The notes under the pieces: model-generated
Told to the model about the DNA's origin: nothing
Seen by the model: the letters and a program-made list of their open reading frames with translations, nothing else
Databases searched by the model: none
Assembly (NCBI GenBank): GCA_012842105.1
Contig: DUTL01000104.1
Location: 1 to 17,897, forward strand
Length of the DNA stretch: 17,897 nt
Direction: 5' to 3'
From: Candidatus Fermentithermobacillaceae bacterium
GTDB taxonomy: Bacteria > Bacillota > Sulfobacillia > Fermentithermobacillales > Fermentithermobacillaceae
Translations under genes and position numbers: made by a program
In this document: one piece after another, positions 6,680-14,079 of the stretch
How positions within the stretch are numbered: position 1 is the stretch's first letter
Layout of the letters: each line of letters opens with the position of its first letter

Positions 6680-7978
6680 TCATAGCTCGGCAGCTGTTCG
6701 TACTGTATTTCCGCCGTCTCTTTTGGCCAGGTACATGGCTTTATCAGCCATGCGGATCGAGTCGAATACAGTTTCGCCGTGTTCGGGCCACGACGCCACT
6801 CCTATACTGAGGCCAAACGCTATTTCTATTCCATCGGCTGCAAAAGGCTTGTTGCGTGAAGCTTGCAAGGCCCTCATGGCAATAGATACAGCCTGCGTAA
6901 GGCTTGTACCCGGACAGGCTACTACGAACTCGTCTCCTCCATAGCGTGCGACCCGGTCTTTGCTTCGAACGTTGCCAACAAGAATTTCTGCCACATGGAC
7001 AAGCAGATCATTTCCCGTCTCATGGCCGTACGCATCATTCACTTCTTTCAACCCGTCAATATCTGCAAATATGAATGAGCAGGGGTTTTCAGTTTCAGCC
7101 ATCGCCCCTATTTCGGTACTCATCCATCTATGAAGGTAGCGCATGTTATGAAGGTTGGTAAGAGAATCTATTTCTGCTTCTTCTGTCTTTTCGACAAGTT
7201 CCCTTTGGAACAAGTTCTGAAACCTAAGGGATATTACACCGATGAACACTATCACAAACGCAATGTTTCCCATGTGGGATGAAAGCAGCATTGCAACGAT
7301 AGTCATGAAAGTTCGTTGCGGTAATACGGCCTTTCTTTCAGTGTACAGCAATTTCAGAAAGCATTCCCAGAAAGATTCTTTGGTTTCTATGCTTCTTGAT
7401 CCGCAGACGAACAGGATGTTTAGGATGTCAAAAGCCAATATCATCAGACAGATTGGCAACAGATCACCATTGGCGGCAGGAGCGCCTTGCTTCCAGCCGG
7501 TACGCAAGCCTATAGTTTTTGCAGCATATAAACATAAAGCAAATTGGCTGATATTGAACACGCAATTACAGATCCCGCGTTTCTTTGTAAGCCAGTAAAT
7601 TGACATAGACGGTAATATTACAAGGATTGCTGCAGAGATCCCATGGCAGAAAAGCGCGCTCATGAGAAGGGGAAAGCCAGGGTGAAACTGAACGTTTGAT
7701 GGCAGTGTAATCGGGATGTGATATGAAATCAGCCCGAGAACCAGCAAGAACATTGCAGTTCTTGGCTCCGGCAGAGGTTTTGCCAGAATTGTTTTAATAC
7801 ACAGGGGCACACCAACAGCTGCGAAGGCCAAGAAATATGCAATTTGAGGCAGTGCATCTCGGCCCTTAAGATTGGTTGTGATCAAACAGTTAACAGGCCC
7901 GGGCCCCTTCAGTTTTTGAGTGTGGCCCGAATCGCCAGTAAGTCTCGGTTTGCTGAATTGGCCGGCCGGGCGGTTCAA
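6680..7978 (-). CDS. Membrane-bound diguanylate cyclase (GGDEF), copy 2
   Basis: Makes cyclic di-GMP from two GTP; integral membrane. With the start chosen here it has 432 aa. After a hydrophilic leader of about 45 residues come six hydrophobic segments, from LPQIAYFLAFAAVGVPLC to AMLLSSHMGNIAFVIVFIGV, then a short amphipathic linker (LFQRELVEKTEEAEIDSLT) and a GGDEF domain: FADIDGLKEVND (substrate/metal), RYGGDEFVVAC (active site) and RSKD exactly five residues upstream of GGDEF (product-inhibition I-site). The domain is complete, with IGVASWPEHG and ADKAMYLAK near the end. I prefer TTG 7978: AAGGAG at 7987-7992 lies 8 nt before it and this site is conserved in copy 1. The longer in-frame GTG 8089 has no ribosome binding site. 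The sensory signal of the six-TM region is unknown; it is not a MASE domain I can name. Confidence 0.92.
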   Translation of the reverse strand: MNRPAGQFSKPRLTGDSGHTQKLKGPGPVNCLITTNLKGRDALPQIAYFLAFAAVGVPLCIKTILAKPLPEPRTAMFLLVLGLISYHIPITLPSNVQFHPGFPLLMSALFCHGISAAILVILPSMSIYWLTKKRGICNCVFNISQFALCLYAAKTIGLRTGWKQGAPAANGDLLPICLMILAFDILNILFVCGSRSIETKESFWECFLKLLYTERKAVLPQRTFMTIVAMLLSSHMGNIAFVIVFIGVISLRFQNLFQRELVEKTEEAEIDSLTNLHNMRYLHRWMSTEIGAMAETENPCSFIFADIDGLKEVNDAYGHETGNDLLVHVAEILVGNVRSKDRVARYGGDEFVVACPGTSLTQAVSIAMRALQASRNKPFAADGIEIAFGLSIGVASWPEHGETVFDSIRMADKAMYLAKRDGGNTVRTAAEL

Positions 7979-8140
7979 AGTTCTCACTCCTTGCCTGTGA
8001 GAGCAAACTTGCAAACATAGCCTTTTCAAAACAGTTGGAAGCTGTGGTTGCCAATCACTGCACATTAGGTTACCGGTACGACTTTTCACTGGTACGATGA
8101 AAGAAAGGGTTTTGACACGATTTGAGTAACACTTATTACA

Positions 8141-8169
8141 ATTATCGTGTTACTGACGGCATAATTCAA
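8141..8169 (-). promoter_or_regulatory. Sigma-A promoter of GGDEF copy 2
   Basis: Minus strand: TTGAAT (8164-8169), 17-nt spacer, GATAAT (8141-8146). The -10 box is flanked by GTAACAC / GTGTTAC inverted arms, a possible operator. The hairpin element at 8178-8235 ends just upstream of this promoter. Confidence 0.7.
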
Positions 8170-8177
8170 CTGTTTTG

Positions 8178-8235
8178 TGAAACATCGGGGACGGTCACCG
8201 GTAGTGACATGTTCAGGACCGTCCCCGATGTTTCA
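8178..8235. repeat. 19-bp perfect inverted repeat (REP-like palindrome) at the metG stop codon
   Basis: Left arm TGAAACATCGGGGACGGTC (8178-8196), 20-nt loop, right arm the exact reverse complement (8217-8235). The outer TGA of the right arm, read on the minus strand, is the metG stop codon. There is no T-run after the hairpin in either direction, so it is not a classical intrinsic terminator, though it may stabilise or end the metG mRNA. The GGGGACGGTC core resembles palindromes scattered in many bacterial genomes next to IS200-like (Y1/RAYT) transposases; no transposase is present here. Confidence 0.85.
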
Positions 8236-9918
8236 TATTCCTTCGAACTTTCTCTGGAGTTCTTTGACTTCGTCTGAATCTAACCTTCTAAACAGAATAG
8301 GAGGTACTTGGAAAGGTCTGCCAGCCTTGAGGGCTGTAAGGTTAAGGGCGTCATCAAGCCCGGCCTTGCGTTCTTCTTCGGTCATATCCAGGGCGTCAAA
8401 CAAGGCTTCTGAGGTAAACGGGATAAATGGCGATGAAGCTATAGCGTATGTCCGAACCAGGTTTATGCAGGTACGGAGCACTAAGGCTGCCTCATCACGG
8501 TCAGTCTTAATTAAGCTCCAGGGGGCCCGGGCGTCGATGTACACGTTTCCGTGAGTCCAGAGTTTCTTCAGAGCGTGGCTGGCTTTCCTGAATTCAAAGT
8601 TTCGCAGGGCGGTCCTGTATTCTTCTACCGTGTCTGTGCATTCTGCCAGCAATTCGTCTTCATGCTCGCCCCATTGGCCCCCATCAGGAATGGTAGTGCC
8701 AAACCTGGACGACACAAGTTTGAGCGTGCGGTTGACGAAATTGCCAAGCGTGCCGGCGAGGTCCTTGTTGACCACAGCAGCGAACAGATCCCAACCAAAA
8801 TCCGAATCGTCAGATTCAGGAGCAACTGACATCAAGAAGTACCTCCAGTAGTCAGGCGGGAGGATCTCCAGGGCGTCATCCATAAACACGCCCCGCTGCT
8901 GGCTGGTGGAAAATTTCCCTCCGTAGTACGTGAGCCAGTTAAACCCTTTGATATACGAGGCCATGGTCCAGGGCTCCCTCGTACCGAGGATAGTCGCCGG
9001 CCAGATTATCGTATGGAAGGGAAGATTGTCTTTGGCCATGAACTGGGCGTAGTAGACGTCGCTTGCATCGAACCACCATGACTTCCAATCGCGGTTGGAA
9101 GGATCAAGGTCAGACCATTCCTTGGTGGCCCCTACATACTCGATTGGGGCGTCAAACCATACATAGAATACCTTATTCTCATAGCCCTCACGGGGAACGG
9201 GCACTCCCCAGGAAAGGTCTCTGGTGATGCAGCGTGGCTGCAATCCCTCGTTTAGCCACTTCATAGCTATTGACGAAGTGAGTTTAGGCCAGTCACCGTG
9301 GGACTGAACCCAGGCTTGAATTTCGGGGCTCAAGGCGTCAAGTTTCAGGAATAAGTGCTTGGATGTGCGTAGTTCCAGGTTCTGGCTGCCTGACACAGCC
9401 GATCGGGGTTCGACCAGTTCCGATGGGTTAAGCAAACTGGCGCAACTTTCGCACTGGTCGCCTCTGGCCCGGGTGTAGCCGCATTTCGGGCAAGTTCCTA
9501 TGACATACCTGTCTGGAAGATACCGTTCGTCGTCCAACGAATATATTTGTTGTATACCGCGTTCCTCGATGAAGCCGTTCTTCTCAAGCAAGCCGTAGAA
9601 ATGTTGCGTAAGTTCATGGTTTTGTGGTGAGGAACTGCGGCCGAAATAATCAAAAGACAACCCGAAGCGCATGTAAATATCCTTTTGCCTTTGATGCTGG
9701 ATATCGCAATAAGTTTCAATGTCCAGGCCTTCTTCCAAGGCTGCAATCTCAGCAGGGGTGCCGTGTTCGTCAGTTGCACAGATATACAATACCTTCTTGC
9801 CTTCCAGCCGGAGGAACCTGGCATATACGTCGGCCGGGAGCATAGACCCCACCAGGTTTCCTAGATGCTTCATGCCGTTTATGTATGGTAATGCGCTTGT
9901 AATTAGATAACGGGTCAT
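8233..9918 (-). CDS. metG: Methionyl-tRNA synthetase
   Basis: Class I aminoacyl-tRNA synthetase charging tRNA-Met; cytoplasmic; 561 aa. HLGN (residues 18-21, after LPYINGMK) is the HIGH signature and GGKFSTSQQRG (about 333-343) the KMSKS-type signature in its FSTS form. A zinc knuckle, CPKCGYTRARGDQCESC (Cys143, 146, 156, 159), lies in the connective peptide. The anticodon-binding helical domain follows; there is no C-terminal tRNA-binding (EMAPII-like) domain, so this is the short form. ATG 9918 is preferred over GTG 9927 because AGAGGTG at 9925-9931 serves as ribosome binding site for it. A strong promoter lies 60 nt upstream with no room for a T-box or SAM riboswitch. The stop codon is the tip of the inverted repeat at 8178-8235. 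Confidence 0.97.
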   Translation of the reverse strand: MTRYLITSALPYINGMKHLGNLVGSMLPADVYARFLRLEGKKVLYICATDEHGTPAEIAALEEGLDIETYCDIQHQRQKDIYMRFGLSFDYFGRSSSPQNHELTQHFYGLLEKNGFIEERGIQQIYSLDDERYLPDRYVIGTCPKCGYTRARGDQCESCASLLNPSELVEPRSAVSGSQNLELRTSKHLFLKLDALSPEIQAWVQSHGDWPKLTSSIAMKWLNEGLQPRCITRDLSWGVPVPREGYENKVFYVWFDAPIEYVGATKEWSDLDPSNRDWKSWWFDASDVYYAQFMAKDNLPFHTIIWPATILGTREPWTMASYIKGFNWLTYYGGKFSTSQQRGVFMDDALEILPPDYWRYFLMSVAPESDDSDFGWDLFAAVVNKDLAGTLGNFVNRTLKLVSSRFGTTIPDGGQWGEHEDELLAECTDTVEEYRTALRNFEFRKASHALKKLWTHGNVYIDARAPWSLIKTDRDEAALVLRTCINLVRTYAIASSPFIPFTSEALFDALDMTEEERKAGLDDALNLTALKAGRPFQVPPILFRRLDSDEVKELQRKFEGI

Positions 9919-9978
9919 CTTATACACCTCTCAAAATTGACGGAATCGCTTCCTACACTTTAGCTACAGTTTCTTATA

Positions 9979-10007
9979 ATGATATTGTTGCCGTTACCGG
10001 GTGTCAA
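9979..10007 (-). promoter_or_regulatory. Sigma-A promoter of metG
   Basis: Minus strand: TTGACA (10002-10007), 17-nt spacer, TATCAT (9979-9984). The -35 is consensus and the -10 one base off. The expected transcript start is about 50-55 nt before the metG ATG. Confidence 0.75.
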
Positions 10008-10081
10008 AGTCAACCTGATGAATTTTGCCCATACTAGCCATGCAATACGGCAATCAACCTATGGGCTTTGAGTTTCTTGAC

Positions 10082-10112
10082 GGCCGGGCCATCAACCATT
10101 GATAGCCCGGCC
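10082..10112. terminator. Long GC-rich hairpin after the LysM gene, probable terminator
   Basis: GGCCGGGC (10082-10089) pairs with GCCCGGCC (10105-10112), and inside it ATCAA (10091-10095) pairs with TTGAT (10099-10103) around a 3-nt loop, separated by one mismatch. It starts about 30 nt after the stop of the LysM gene (minus strand). There is no clear T-run on the minus strand, so termination is inferred from position and stem strength. Confidence 0.5.
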
Positions 10113-10140
10113 TATCAGAGTGTTATTAGGGCTTTCGGGC

Positions 10141-10875
10141 CTAAGCCCTGAACCTTTGCGGGAATTGATCAATTATGCCCTGCGTCATCACATCAGCCAT
10201 TTCAAGAGCTTGTTCCTCAATATCATCAAACAGGCTAATGCCCGCAGAAAAATCTTCAGTAATTTGGCTAACCGCTTCTGCCTTGGTCAATTTCAGGTGT
10301 TCATAGAGCATGGTTCTCCATTCTTGTTCAGACCAGTGCGGGTTGATTCTGCCCAGAAATGCAGCGATATCATCTGCGTTTTCGAACCATCTTCTCTCGG
10401 CGTCAGCGGCTCGTTCTGTATCTTCATCCCTGGCTGCAGTGACAAGTTCGGCTGCAATGACAAGATGGTCTCTCAGCAATGCGGCGAACATCCCGGCGAT
10501 TTTCCTGCCGTAAAGGGGCTCCAGCGCCATTTGAAAGTCTATTGGGTTTCGAAGCAGCCTGTCGATGACCACGCTTGCGTCTGGTAAGTTACGAACTATG
10601 CTGATAATGGCCAATCTGGTCCAGAAAACGTGTTGCTCCCATAGCAGGCGGATGAGATTGTTTAGGTGCAATTGTGTTCTGCTTATTCTTGAGCGGCGGG
10701 ATGTGTATCCGGGGCAAATGTTAATCGTGTGGCCGGCTTGAAGGCTACCAGGGTTCATTCCCGGGTTGAGTTCCAAGATTGCTGATTCTGTAGTGCCATA
10801 CTTGCGGGCCAGGCGTGGCAAGGTATCAAAGGGCCTAATTGCATGGGAAAAAGTTCCCTCCGGCAAGGAAGACAT
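10141..10875 (-). CDS. LysM-domain protein with conserved C-terminal domain of unknown function
   Basis: Protein of 244 aa. Residues about 8-54 form a LysM module (HAIRPFDTLPRLARKYGTT, then ILELNPGMNP and GHTINICPG), the fold that binds peptidoglycan or other N-acetylglucosamine polymers. The rest (about 62-240) is a helical domain with LWEQHVFWTRLAI, NLPDASVVIDRLLRNP, AERRWFENADDIAAFL and INPHWSEQEWRTMLYEHL. I associate this pattern with a Bacillota family of unknown function, sometimes mislabelled acetylglutamate kinase, usually found without LysM. No signal peptide or membrane segment is visible, so a spore-coat or cytoplasmic role is as likely as a wall role. ATG 10875 is preferred to GTG 10887 since GGTGA precedes it by 6 nt, the same arrangement as at nagB. 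Confidence 0.75.
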   Translation of the reverse strand: MSSLPEGTFSHAIRPFDTLPRLARKYGTTESAILELNPGMNPGSLQAGHTINICPGYTSRRSRISRTQLHLNNLIRLLWEQHVFWTRLAIISIVRNLPDASVVIDRLLRNPIDFQMALEPLYGRKIAGMFAALLRDHLVIAAELVTAARDEDTERAADAERRWFENADDIAAFLGRINPHWSEQEWRTMLYEHLKLTKAEAVSQITEDFSAGISLFDDIEEQALEMADVMTQGIIDQFPQRFRA

Positions 10876-10909
10876 GCTAATCACCACTTTGGCAAATTAA
10901 TCATTGCAT

Positions 10910-10951
10910 CCGGTGTTTCATGACCGGTGTTACATAATATGTAGATTATGT
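10910..10951. repeat. Direct and inverted repeats upstream of the LysM gene
   Basis: CCGGTGTT occurs at 10910-10917 and again at 10924-10931, separated by the palindrome TCATGA. Directly beyond, ACATAAT (10932-10938) pairs with ATTATGT (10945-10951). They lie 35-75 bp upstream of ATG 10875 and could be regulatory sites. A further ACACCGG occurs near 10984. Confidence 0.45.
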
Positions 10952-11043
10952 GTGGTGGTTCACTCTTTTGACGGCGGTTTGGAACACCGGTAGCAGGGCG
11001 TGTAACTCAATGTGGTTCATGGGCACACTTTCGGTGATTTGTC

Positions 11044-11059
11044 GCGCTCAGCAAAGCGC
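11044..11059. terminator. Small hairpin after galT
   Basis: GCGCT (11044-11048) pairs with AGCGC (11055-11059), 6-nt loop, about 60 nt after the galT stop on the minus strand. There is no T-run, so a terminator role is only suggested by position. Confidence 0.25.
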
Positions 11060-11121
11060 CCTCTCTTCTCATCACGGTGACATTATCTCAGCCCGGTTAT
11101 ACGAGGCCATATCACTGCCCG

Positions 11122-13122
11122 CTAACAGACAAAACCACAGGCATTGACGAACTGTTGAAACGCTGCCCGGCCTTGGGCATCTTGTTTGAACACTGCGGCA
11201 TCGAGTAGGACTTCAAGGAATCTGTTGCCTACCTCGGCCCTGAGAATATCCTGTGCCTGCTCCGGGCTCAACTTAGTTCCGTATTTGCTTATGAGTTCAG
11301 CTATCCAGTGGCGGTGCTTGTATAGTATATGTTCTCGGATTGGGCTGACCCTGGGATTCTGATTTTTGGTTTTCTCATCCCAGTTTTTGCGGATATAGTG
11401 CTTGCTGCCCTGGTTATCGAGGTGAGCGTATCCAATTGGCCCGTCTTCTTGTTTTGGGCCTTCAAGTGTGTCTTTGGAATTCCAGGCCGGTGTTAGGCCT
11501 TCTTGGGAATCCCAGACTGGGACAGGAGCTTCACCACACAGGATTTTGCCTATCTCATCAAGTTCTTTCTGAAGCCTGCCTGGAAGAATAGCCATGCCCA
11601 TAACTTCAATAACTCCAATGTTTTCTTTTTTGATGTGTTGGAGTTCAGGCCGTGGGTGGAACAAGCCATGGGGATGAGAGGGTGTGGTTCTGTTATTTCT
11701 AAATACCAGGTTTACTATGTAGTTGCCTTGCGGATCTCTTCTGACAGTGGGAGTTATGGCATTGTGCCTTATTACTTGGTGATCATTGCATCTTCCTGTG
11801 TTGGCGGTTTTGCTTTGTTTTCCTGTGTATTGATTACCTCTGTCGATTTTTCCGTATTCGGTGGCTACATCAGTATCGCATTTGCAGGCTTCACGTGTTT
11901 CGGGAACGACAGCGGTATCGTATTCGCCGGCTTTCGGGGCCTCGCCGTTCTTGCCTGGCTCATTGGGTTTGCCGGTTTGGGCAGTTTCGTCAGCCTTATT
12001 GACGGCGTCTTGGCCATAGGACTCTGGAGTATACGGTACTATGCCTGCGCTTTCGTCCCTGTAATCATGCCACTTCTCCATGATTAGCGATGCCAGGCCA
12101 AGCAGGTTTTTTCTGTCTGAGCCTACCAACCTGATTGCGGACATACACCATTTCAGAGTGCCTGCAGTGATATCGGGGTAGTCAGGATGCACCATCACAC
12201 GCTCAAATGGGGCTTCGTCCAGCGGAAAGGTTTCGCGCCCGCCCTGGTAATGGTCGTGATTGAGGATAGAACCTCCTACGATAGGGAGCCCTGCGTTGGA
12301 TCCAAGAAAGTAGTGGGGGAAAGCGTCTACGAAATCCAGCATGCGATTGAGAGCGGCGCGGTCCACAACAAGGGGCCTGTGTTCTTCGCTGAGCACAATG
12401 CAGTGTTCATTGTAGTAAACGTACGGTGAATACTGGAAGTACCAGGGTTCGTTGCCCAGCGTAACCGGAATTGCCCTGAGATTCTGGCGCGCCGGATGGC
12501 TGGCGGTGCCGGTGTATCCCACATTTTCGACACACAGAACACATCTTGGATACTGGCTTTCTTCTGCTGCAGCGGCTTCAGCGATATCTCTGGGATCCTT
12601 TTCAGGTTTGGAAAGGTTTACGGTAATGGCCAATTCTCCAAACTCAGTGGGCGTACTCCATTTGCGGTTCTTTCGGACCCTGTCAGTTCGTATGTAGTTT
12701 GACGCCTGGCACATTGAGTAGAAATATTCAGTGGCCTTCTCGGTTGATTGGTTGCTTCTGATTTCAGTAAAGCGCCGGATAACTTCCGATTGCCGTGGAG
12801 TCAAAAGCCCCATGACTCTCGTGTCGAACAGGTCCCGGTAGGTGATTGTGTCTCTGGGAATAAGGCCGGTTTCGGCTGCATAATCGGTGATCCTACCGAG
12901 AATGCGAGACAGGGCGCGGTATTTATCCATATTGTGTGCGCCCGAACCGCTGAAGATTGATAAGGCCCTCCAGGCTTCTGTTTGCACGCTCCCTAGCTCC
13001 ACTCCCAGGAGCGCTGCAATCTCGTTTCTCTTCTGAATCCTATCGGCTTCCTCGATAAGCTCTGTATCTATTGCGTATTCGAGCAGGCATTCAATGCTGT
13101 CTTCGATATTGGATTTCCTCAT
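11122..13122 (-). CDS. galT: UTP-hexose-1-phosphate uridylyltransferase (class II GalT) with large insertions
   Basis: Exchanges UMP between UDP-glucose and galactose 1-phosphate in the Leloir pathway; cytoplasmic. It belongs to the Bacillota class II family: RVMGLLTPRQSEV (102-114), YPRCVLCVENVGYTG (191-205), LGNEPWYFQYSPYVYYNEHC (222-241), GGSILNHDHYQGG (283-295), ITPTVRR (456-462) and PSHPHGLFHPRPELQHIKKENIG. The family is usually near 500 aa; this one has 666. The excess is mainly a hydrophilic insertion at about 367-450 (Gly, Lys, Glu, Asp, Thr-rich) before the ITP motif and another at about 530-590. Both contain short imperfect internal duplications. The start ATG 13122 has only a weak GGGAGA upstream. 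It is divergent from galK, separated by an NlpC-like gene. No galE in the window. Confidence 0.93.
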   Translation of the reverse strand: MRKSNIEDSIECLLEYAIDTELIEEADRIQKRNEIAALLGVELGSVQTEAWRALSIFSGSGAHNMDKYRALSRILGRITDYAAETGLIPRDTITYRDLFDTRVMGLLTPRQSEVIRRFTEIRSNQSTEKATEYFYSMCQASNYIRTDRVRKNRKWSTPTEFGELAITVNLSKPEKDPRDIAEAAAAEESQYPRCVLCVENVGYTGTASHPARQNLRAIPVTLGNEPWYFQYSPYVYYNEHCIVLSEEHRPLVVDRAALNRMLDFVDAFPHYFLGSNAGLPIVGGSILNHDHYQGGRETFPLDEAPFERVMVHPDYPDITAGTLKWCMSAIRLVGSDRKNLLGLASLIMEKWHDYRDESAGIVPYTPESYGQDAVNKADETAQTGKPNEPGKNGEAPKAGEYDTAVVPETREACKCDTDVATEYGKIDRGNQYTGKQSKTANTGRCNDHQVIRHNAITPTVRRDPQGNYIVNLVFRNNRTTPSHPHGLFHPRPELQHIKKENIGVIEVMGMAILPGRLQKELDEIGKILCGEAPVPVWDSQEGLTPAWNSKDTLEGPKQEDGPIGYAHLDNQGSKHYIRKNWDEKTKNQNPRVSPIREHILYKHRHWIAELISKYGTKLSPEQAQDILRAEVGNRFLEVLLDAAVFKQDAQGRAAFQQFVNACGFVC

Positions 13123-13541
13123 TTATCAGGTCTCTCCCTGGGCAAAAGGTTGGGTTTCCGGACTATATTGCATGCGGAATCGGGCTGATATTTCAATAAT
13201 AGCAGAAGTCTGGATTTGTATCCTGGTTTAGGTGTTCTTTGGGGCAAGACAGTCTTATCCAGCCTGGTTTGAGGGTTTTGAGGGCTTAAGTAGGCAGGTT
13301 CACTGGAAACATTTATTGAATATCGTAGAAATTTTATCGTATTGCAGTAATGTATTATTTTCCGGCGGGTGAGGGCAATCGCAGGTATTGTTGAAGGTCA
13401 TAGGTGTGCCTGCGCGGAAGTAATACGAAGTGCAAGCAGGCTAGAGTGCAAGCAGGTCAAAGTGCAGGCAGGCCAACTTGAATCTGTTTGGGGGCCTCAG
13501 TCTTGCCGGTCAAAAATGGGATCATTATGGAGGGTTGAGCA
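13123..13541. other. Divergent intergenic region between galT and the NlpC-like gene
   Basis: About 420 bases with no ORF worth calling. An AT-rich block at 13310-13365 is the likely promoter area for one or both directions, but no -35/-10 pair is convincing. A GAGGGTTTTGAGGG duplication lies near 13271-13284, and a precise 16-bp-period repeat at 13429-13472. The arrangement fits shared control of the gal genes, but no GalR-type operator was recognised. Confidence 0.55.
13429..13472. repeat. Three direct repeats, 16-bp period, upstream of the NlpC-like gene
   Basis: AGTGCAAGCAGG at 13429-13440 and 13445-13456, and AGTGCAGGCAGG at 13461-13472, all starting exactly 16 bp apart. They sit 70-113 bp before ATG 13542. 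Iteron-like spacing suggests a cooperatively bound regulator or replication slippage; the units are too short and too few for CRISPR. Confidence 0.75.
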
Positions 13542-14030
13542 ATGAAGGATGATTTTCCAAACACAGATGAGTTCACCCATTTCACCGAAAATGCCATAAG
13601 ATGGGCAAAGGGTCAGCTGGGTTCAGATGAGTACCCATTTAAGTGCCTTGCATTTGTGGAAGATGCTTATGAGAAAAGTAATAACGTTGAGATTTTCGGT
13701 GGGAGTACTGCCAAGGAATCGGCTGATGAATATGGAGTTTCTAAGGAAAGTGGTTTTCCTCCGGTAGGTGCATTTGCGTTTTACGACTGTTCCGGCCCAC
13801 TGTCCGGTGACTACAAGAACTGGGGCCATGTTGGCCTGTCTTTGGGTGATGGAGATGTAATACACGCCTGGAACAAGATTAGAATTGACAACTATTTGGA
13901 GATAGAGGATCTTACGCCTGCTCAGGGCTGGACGAAGCCCAAATACATAGGATGGGTACCGATTGAAAGGATCTTCAAAGGATACAGGAAACACGCATGC
14001 ATCCATCATCCGTGCACAGGAGCAACTTAG
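13542..14030 (+). CDS. NlpC/P60- or CHAP-like cysteine hydrolase domain protein
   Basis: Small protein of 162 aa with the layout of a papain-like cell-wall amidase/peptidase domain: an N-terminal helix ending in YPFKCLAFVEDAY with the likely nucleophile Cys35, a middle strand GAFAFYDCSG, and NWGHVGLSLGDGDVIHAW with the likely catalytic His96. The domain usually cleaves peptidoglycan stem peptides or other amides. No signal peptide, TM segment or wall-binding domain is visible, so it is probably cytoplasmic or released by lysis, and its substrate is unknown. ATG 13542 follows GGAGGG with 7-nt spacing. It lies 49 nt before galK on the same strand and probably shares its transcript. Triple 16-bp repeats lie upstream. 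Confidence 0.72.
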   Translation: MKDDFPNTDEFTHFTENAIRWAKGQLGSDEYPFKCLAFVEDAYEKSNNVEIFGGSTAKESADEYGVSKESGFPPVGAFAFYDCSGPLSGDYKNWGHVGLSLGDGDVIHAWNKIRIDNYLEIEDLTPAQGWTKPKYIGWVPIERIFKGYRKHACIHHPCTGAT

Positions 14031-14062
14031 AGTGACCCTATAGGGCTAAGCTTCCTTTAGCG

Positions 14063-14075
14063 TAGGAGGTAGGAG
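14063..14075 (+). promoter_or_regulatory. RBS supporting the TTG start of galK
   Basis: TAGGAGGTAGGAG precedes TTG 14080; the first GGAGG is 10 nt and the second GGAG about 4 nt before it. It makes the TTG more likely than ATG 14110 or ATG 14173, neither of which has comparable upstream purines. Confidence 0.6.
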
Positions 14076-14079
14076 TATC

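Noticed and set aside
10099..10587. Plus-strand ORF of 162 codons antisense to the LysM gene
   Set aside because: The minus-strand protein has a LysM domain and good start; the antisense frame shows nothing recognisable.
11503..12087. Plus-strand ORF of 194 codons inside galT
   Set aside because: Antisense shadow of the low-complexity insertion of GalT; hydrophobic by chance, no RBS.
13429..13472. CRISPR-like array
   Set aside because: Only three 12-bp units with 4-bp spacers and no cas genes.
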